This document shows, one piece after another, positions 60,067 to 64,000 of a stretch of DNA of 64,000 bases. The DNA comes from Alphaproteobacteria bacterium (GTDB taxonomy: Bacteria > Pseudomonadota > Alphaproteobacteria > Ferrovibrionales > Ferrovibrionaceae). The stretch is from assembly GCA_026126165.1 (NCBI GenBank), contig JAHCJR010000004.1, positions 1 through 64,000 on the forward strand, in the 5' to 3' direction. Numbering within the stretch: position 1 is the first letter of the stretch; every line of letters starts with the position of its first letter. The notes under the pieces are model-generated. The model was not told where the DNA came from. It did no database searches and worked only from the letters and a program-made list of their open reading frames with translations. Position numbers and translations under genes: made by a program.

Positions 60067-61905
60067 CTACTTCCGCCCGAACAGCCGTTCGATATCGCCG
60101 AGTTTCAGTTCGACATAGGTCGGCCGGCCATGATTGCACTGGCCGGAATGGGGCGTGCGCTCCATCTGCCGCAACAGGGCGTTCATCTCGTCGGCGCTCA
60201 GGCTGCGTCCGGCGCGGACCGAACCATGACAGGCCATGGTGGAGGCCACCGCATCGAGGCGTTCCCGCAAGCTCAGCGCGGCATCAAGTTCCGCGAGATC
60301 GTCGGCGAGATCGCGCACCAGTCCCTTGACGTCGCAATCGCCGAGCAGCGCCGGAACTTCGCGCACCAGCACGGCGCCCGGGCCGAACGGCTCGAGATCG
60401 AGGCCGAGATCGCGCAACTCCTCGCGCCGCTCGCCAAGGCGGATCACCTCCGCCTGATCCAGTTCGACCACCTCCGGCAGCAGCAGGATCTGCCGCGCGA
60501 TACCGCGCGCGGCAAGCTCGGCCTTCATGCGCTCATAGACGAGGCGTTCATGCGCCGCATGCTGGTCGACGATCACCAGGCCATCGCGCGTCTGCGCCAC
60601 GATGTAGGTGCCGTGCAACTGGCCGCGGGCGGCGCCGAGCGGATGATCCTCCGCAGCGGGCTCGCCCGCCACGGGCCGGCTCTCCGGTTCCACCCTTGCG
60701 CTTGGCGCGGCAAAGCCCGGCAATTGACCGGTGAGCGGCGCCTGGAACGCGCGCGCCGCCTGTTGCAGGCCGGGATTGGACCAGCCGCCCCCGCCGCTCC
60801 AGGGTGTGGGGGTCGCGCCCGGCATGCCGCGGCCCTGCAGGGCGCCGAGTGCCGCGCCGGCGAGCGTGCTGGAGGCGCGATGTCCGGCCTCCGCCAGGGC
60901 ATGCCTGATCGCGCCGACGATCAGGCCGCGCACCAGGCCGGGATCGCGGAAGCGCACTTCGGACTTTGCCGGATGCACGTTCACATCGACCTCGCCGGGC
61001 GGGATGTCGAGGAACAGCGCCACGACCGGATGGCGGTCATGGGCGAGAACGTCCATATAGCCGGCGCGCACCGCGCCGAGGAACAGCCGGTCGCGCACGG
61101 GCCGGCGGTTTACGGTGAAATACTGCATGCCGGCATTGGCCCGGTTGAAGGTCGGCAGCCCGATGAAGCCGCCGAGCCGGATGCCTTCGCGCTCCGCCTC
61201 GATCCGCAGCGCGTTGCCGGCGAACTCATCGCCCATCACGGCGGCGAGCCGGCCGAGCCGCGCCTCGAACAGTTCGCCCTGCGCCCGGTCGACGCGAAAG
61301 GCGACACGCTCGCCGTCCGACAGCGAGAAAGCGATATCGGAATGGGCGAGCGCGAGGTGCCTGACGCCATCCAGGGCCTGCGCGAATTCGGTCCGGTCGC
61401 TCTTCATGAACTTGAGGCGGGCCGGCGTGGCGAAGAAGAGATCGCGCACCTCGACGCGGGTGCCGCGTGGCAGCGCCGCCGGCTGCGGCGCCGTCTTTTC
61501 GCCCGCTACCACCTCGATGCTCCAGCCGCTCTCGCTGCCGGGCAGGCGGCTTGCGATCCGCAGCCGGCTCACCGCGGCGATGGAAGGCAGCGCCTCGCCG
61601 CGAAAGCCGAGATGGCGGATATCCACCAGGTCGTCGTCCGGCAGCTTCGAGGTGGCATGGCGTTCGACCGCCAGCGAGAGTTCCTCCGGCCCCATGCCGC
61701 AGCCATCGTCGCTGACCGCGATCAGGCTGCGCCCGCCATCGCGCAGCACCACCTCGATGCGCCGGGAGCCCGCATCGATGGCATTCTCGATCAGCTCCTT
61801 GGCGGCCGAGGCCGGACGCTCCACCACCTCGCCGGCGGCGATGCGGTTGACCAGGCCCTCGGGAAGGCGGCGGATATGTCGCGGTGGCGGGGCGGAATCG
61901 GGCAC
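60067..61905 (-). CDS. mutL: DNA mismatch repair protein MutL (endonuclease type)
   Basis: A 612-residue GHKL ATPase. The N-terminal domain has [29 protein letters not shown] and [13 protein letters not shown] Pro/Ala-rich linker follows (about 330-400), then the C-terminal domain with the nicking motif [12 protein letters not shown] (DQHA-x2-E-x4-E) and CNHGRP. An endonuclease MutL implies methylation-independent repair without MutH. No ATG is near the conserved start; the GTG at 61903-61905 has AGGAG nine bases upstream and is my choice. Confidence 0.95.
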   Translation of the reverse strand: MPDSAPPPRHIRRLPEGLVNRIAAGEVVERPASAAKELIENAIDAGSRRIEVVLRDGGRSLIAVSDDGCGMGPEELSLAVERHATSKLPDDDLVDIRHLGFRGEALPSIAAVSRLRIASRLPGSESGWSIEVVAGEKTAPQPAALPRGTRVEVRDLFFATPARLKFMKSDRTEFAQALDGVRHLALAHSDIAFSLSDGERVAFRVDRAQGELFEARLGRLAAVMGDEFAGNALRIEAEREGIRLGGFIGLPTFNRANAGMQYFTVNRRPVRDRLFLGAVRAGYMDVLAHDRHPVVALFLDIPPGEVDVNVHPAKSEVRFRDPGLVRGLIVGAIRHALAEAGHRASSTLAGAALGALQGRGMPGATPTPWSGGGGWSNPGLQQAARAFQAPLTGQLPGFAAPSARVEPESRPVAGEPAAEDHPLGAARGQLHGTYIVAQTRDGLVIVDQHAAHERLVYERMKAELAARGIARQILLLPEVVELDQAEVIRLGERREELRDLGLDLEPFGPGAVLVREVPALLGDCDVKGLVRDLADDLAELDAALSLRERLDAVASTMACHGSVRAGRSLSADEMNALLRQMERTPHSGQCNHGRPTYVELKLGDIERLFGRK

Positions 61906-61963
61906 GGGCCGTGGCTCCTGATCTCGATCTTCTCCTATCAGGATTCGCCCGTCCCGTCGCGCG

Positions 61964-63292
61964 TCAGCCGCCGATGCCGACCGGCTTGCCGACCACGACC
62001 ACCCGCAGATTGTCCGGATCGAGCAGCCGCCGTGCGACGCGGCGGATATCTTCCAGCGTGACCGCTTCGATATAGCCGGGCCGTTTCTCGACATAGTCGA
62101 TTCCGAGACGGTCGATCTGCATGCGCAGCAGCATGCCGGCGATGCGCGAGTTGGAGGAAAGCTGCAACGGGAAGGAGCCGTTCAGGTAGGTCTTGGCATT
62201 CCGCAGGTCCTGCTCGCTCATGCCCTCGTCGCGCATCCGGCGCAACTCCCGGCGCACCACGTCGAGTGCTTCTGCCGCGCGCTCGTTCTGGGTGCCGAAA
62301 CTGCCGATATGGATCGCGGAGTGGCGCATCGGCGCCAGATAAGTGTTCACCGAATAGGCGAGGCCGCGCTTCTCGCGCACCTCTTCCATCAGCCGCGAGT
62401 TGAAGCCGCCGCCGCCCAGCACGTAGTTCATCACGAAAGCGGCATAGAAGTCCGGATCGTCCCGGCCGATGCCCGCGCCGATGAACTGCACCTGGCTCTG
62501 CGGCATGTCGCGGGGAATGACGATCGGCTTCGCGTCGAGCTTGGGCGTGATATCGGGAATGGCGGCCGCCTCGCGCCGTTCCGGCAGGTCGGCGAAAGTC
62601 GTTTCCAGCAGGCGGCGAAGCTCGTCGGCGTCGATATCGCCCACCACGCCGATCACCAGATTGTCGCGCGCGAGATGCCGCTGGCGGAAACTGCCGAGAT
62701 CGGCTGGCGAGAGCGCCTTCAGGCTTTCCGGAGTGCCGGAGGGATTGCGGCCATAGGGGTGGTCCGGAAAGGCGGCCGCGAACAGCGCGCGCGAGCCGAT
62801 CGAGCCCGGCTCCTCCTGCTCGCGCGAGAGGCGGATCAGGGCCTGCTGGCGCCGCCGCTCCAGCGGCTCGCTGTCCATGCGCGGGCGCGCCAGCGCCTCG
62901 CCGAACAGACGGAATGCTTCCTCGCGGTTACGCGTCAGTGTGCGCAGCGAGCCGCGGAATTCGTCGCGGTCGGCGCTGAAGGAGACGGAAACCGCCAGTT
63001 CCTCCAGACGGACCTGATAGGCCTGCGAATCCAGCTCGCCTGCGCCCTCCGTCAGCATGGTGGCAAGGATGCGCGCGAGGCCGCCTCGCCCGGCCGGTTC
63101 CGCCGCCCAGCCGGCATCGCGCCAGGCTGCTTCCAGGGCGATCATCGGAATGGACGGTTCGCGGACCAGCCAGGCCTCGATCCCGAGGGCGGTGGTCACC
63201 CGCTCGATCTTCGGCTGGGCAGCCAGAGGCTGCCAGAGGCCGGGCAGCAGCAGCACAATGGCAAGGGTGAGAAGGCGGGCCAGCCGATGCAT
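61964..63292 (-). CDS. M16-family peptidase-like protein lacking the zinc motif
   Basis: A 442-residue pitrilysin-fold protein with a signal peptide ([20 protein letters not shown]). Where active M16 enzymes have HxxEH, this chain reads [15 protein letters not shown], so both histidines and the glutamate are gone. The C-terminal R-Y-type region is kept ([19 protein letters not shown] and RGLAYSV). It is therefore the non-catalytic half of a two-chain periplasmic peptidase, with the upstream gene (63297 onward) as likely catalytic partner four bases away. Similar pairs process peptides or cofactor precursors. Confidence 0.9.
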   Translation of the reverse strand: MHRLARLLTLAIVLLLPGLWQPLAAQPKIERVTTALGIEAWLVREPSIPMIALEAAWRDAGWAAEPAGRGGLARILATMLTEGAGELDSQAYQVRLEELAVSVSFSADRDEFRGSLRTLTRNREEAFRLFGEALARPRMDSEPLERRRQQALIRLSREQEEPGSIGSRALFAAAFPDHPYGRNPSGTPESLKALSPADLGSFRQRHLARDNLVIGVVGDIDADELRRLLETTFADLPERREAAAIPDITPKLDAKPIVIPRDMPQSQVQFIGAGIGRDDPDFYAAFVMNYVLGGGGFNSRLMEEVREKRGLAYSVNTYLAPMRHSAIHIGSFGTQNERAAEALDVVRRELRRMRDEGMSEQDLRNAKTYLNGSFPLQLSSNSRIAGMLLRMQIDRLGIDYVEKRPGYIEAVTLEDIRRVARRLLDPDNLRVVVVGKPVGIGG

Positions 63293-63296
63293 GGTT

Positions 63297-64000
63297 TCAG
63301 CTCCGGACCTTGGGTAGCAGGATGCCGGTGACCGAGCGGCGCAGATCGAGTACCTCGCGCGCGGCCGCCTGCACGTCCTCGCGCGTGACGGCGGCGATGC
63401 GCTCGGGCCAGGCTTCGACGTCGGCGACCGTAAGGCCGCTGGTCAGCGCCGCGCCAAGGGTGCGCGCGGCGTTCGACATGCTGTCGCGGGCGTAGATCGC
63501 CGCCGCTTCGAGCCCGGCCTTGGCGCGGGCCAGTTCGGCGTCGGTCACGCCGTCCCGCTGGATTTCCGCGATGACGCGCTCCATCGCCGCTTCAAGCTTC
63601 TCGATGCCGACACCGTTTTTCGGCGTGGCATAGAGGCCGAAACGGCCGTAATCCAGCGCGGTGCCGTCGTACCAGGCGCCGGCGCTTGAAGCCGGCCCAT
63701 CGCCCAGCACCAGCGCGCGCTGGATGCGGCTGGTCCGCCCGCCGCCAAGGATCTCGGCCAGCACGGTGAGCGCGTAGGGCATGCCAGCCTCGCCGGCCTT
63801 CTGGGCGGGGGCGACATAACTCCGGCTCCAGGACGGCTCCCGCACGCGCTGATCCTCCATGCTGACGCGCCGCGGTGCCAGTTGGGGCGGCTCCTGCGGC
63901 CGCAGGCGCGGCGCGATCTCCCGGCGCGGAATCGGGCCATAGTGCTGTTCGGCCAGTTGCCGGACCTCGTCTGCCTTCACGTCGCCGGCGACGATGAGGA
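63297..64000 (-). CDS. M16-family zinc peptidase, C-terminal part (cut by window edge)
   Basis: The frame is open to the right edge, so only the last 234 codons are seen; the ATG at 63978-63980 is internal, as LIVAGDV is encoded upstream of it. LTVLAEILGGGRTSRIQRAL and FGLYATPKNGV match the third and fourth repeats of M16 (insulinase/pitrilysin) peptidases. The metal motif HxxEH lies outside the window. It is the upstream gene of the M16 pair and is expected to hold the active site; periplasmic location is inferred from its partner. Confidence 0.9.
   Translation of the reverse strand, partial: LIVAGDVKADEVRQLAEQHYGPIPRREIAPRLRPQEPPQLAPRRVSMEDQRVREPSWSRSYVAPAQKAGEAGMPYALTVLAEILGGGRTSRIQRALVLGDGPASSAGAWYDGTALDYGRFGLYATPKNGVGIEKLEAAMERVIAEIQRDGVTDAELARAKAGLEAAAIYARDSMSNAARTLGAALTSGLTVADVEAWPERIAAVTREDVQAAAREVLDLRRSVTGILLPKVRS

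Overview
The window looks like chromosomal DNA of a GC-rich alphaproteobacterium, probably from the Rhodospirillales or a neighbouring order. Reasons are G/C-ending codons throughout, a PF09608/TIGR02186-type membrane protein, a phasin, and the right-hand housekeeping block tadA / rluB-rsmD / mutL / M16-M16. The genus is not resolved. I see no tRNA, rRNA, CRISPR array or transposase.

Layout. 1-3845: a leftward gpsA - HAD phosphatase - ggpS cassette (ggpS is cut by the left edge) that should make the compatible solute glucosylglycerol, diverging from a GH13 alpha-glucosidase. 3855-5107: a GNAT and a glyoxalase-II-like hydrolase. 5208-16044: a catabolic locus of unknown substrate. A rightward CoA-transferase A/B - acyl-CoA synthetase operon converges on a leftward operon of acyl-CoA dehydrogenase, MFS carrier, second CoA-transferase-like A/B pair, lone molybdopterin hydroxylase large subunit and old-yellow-enzyme reductase. 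16183-18107: small unrelated genes.

18194-29870: a MerR (LiuR-like) regulator behind a strong palindromic operator, then two complete beta-oxidation modules: thiolase, FadN-type fusion and DmdC-type dehydrogenase, followed by two tandem LCAD-type dehydrogenases, thiolase and FadB-type fusion. 29874-41892: a long leftward block whose core (SDR, carboxylase beta, dehydrogenase, hydratase, biotin carboxylase alpha) has the order of Pseudomonas atuB-C-D-E-F for acyclic terpene degradation, followed by a GNAT, another dehydrogenase, a crotonase-TetR pair behind two TetR-like operators, three hotdog domains and an AEC transporter. A second copy of the MerR-type operator lies just upstream of this block, suggesting joint control. 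42092-48332: SCP2, MBL hydrolase, FadD, phasin and a PimC/PimD-like heteromeric dehydrogenase.

48537-49943 is a small accessory patch: a broken hicA, an intact hicB and a lower-GC membrane protein of unknown function. 50199-57413: haloalkane dehalogenase, thioesterase, cold-shock protein, dienoyl-CoA isomerase, M14 amidohydrolase, MaoC hydratase, cyclic-nucleotide-type MscS channel and threonine dehydratase. 57425-64000: translation, rRNA-modification and repair genes plus an M16 peptidase pair that runs off the right edge.

Taken together the cell seems specialised for breaking down many acyl-CoA substrates: eight acyl-CoA dehydrogenase genes, two thiolases, two multifunctional fusions, four stand-alone crotonase or MaoC hydratases/isomerases, two acyl-CoA ligases, and a phasin for polyester storage.
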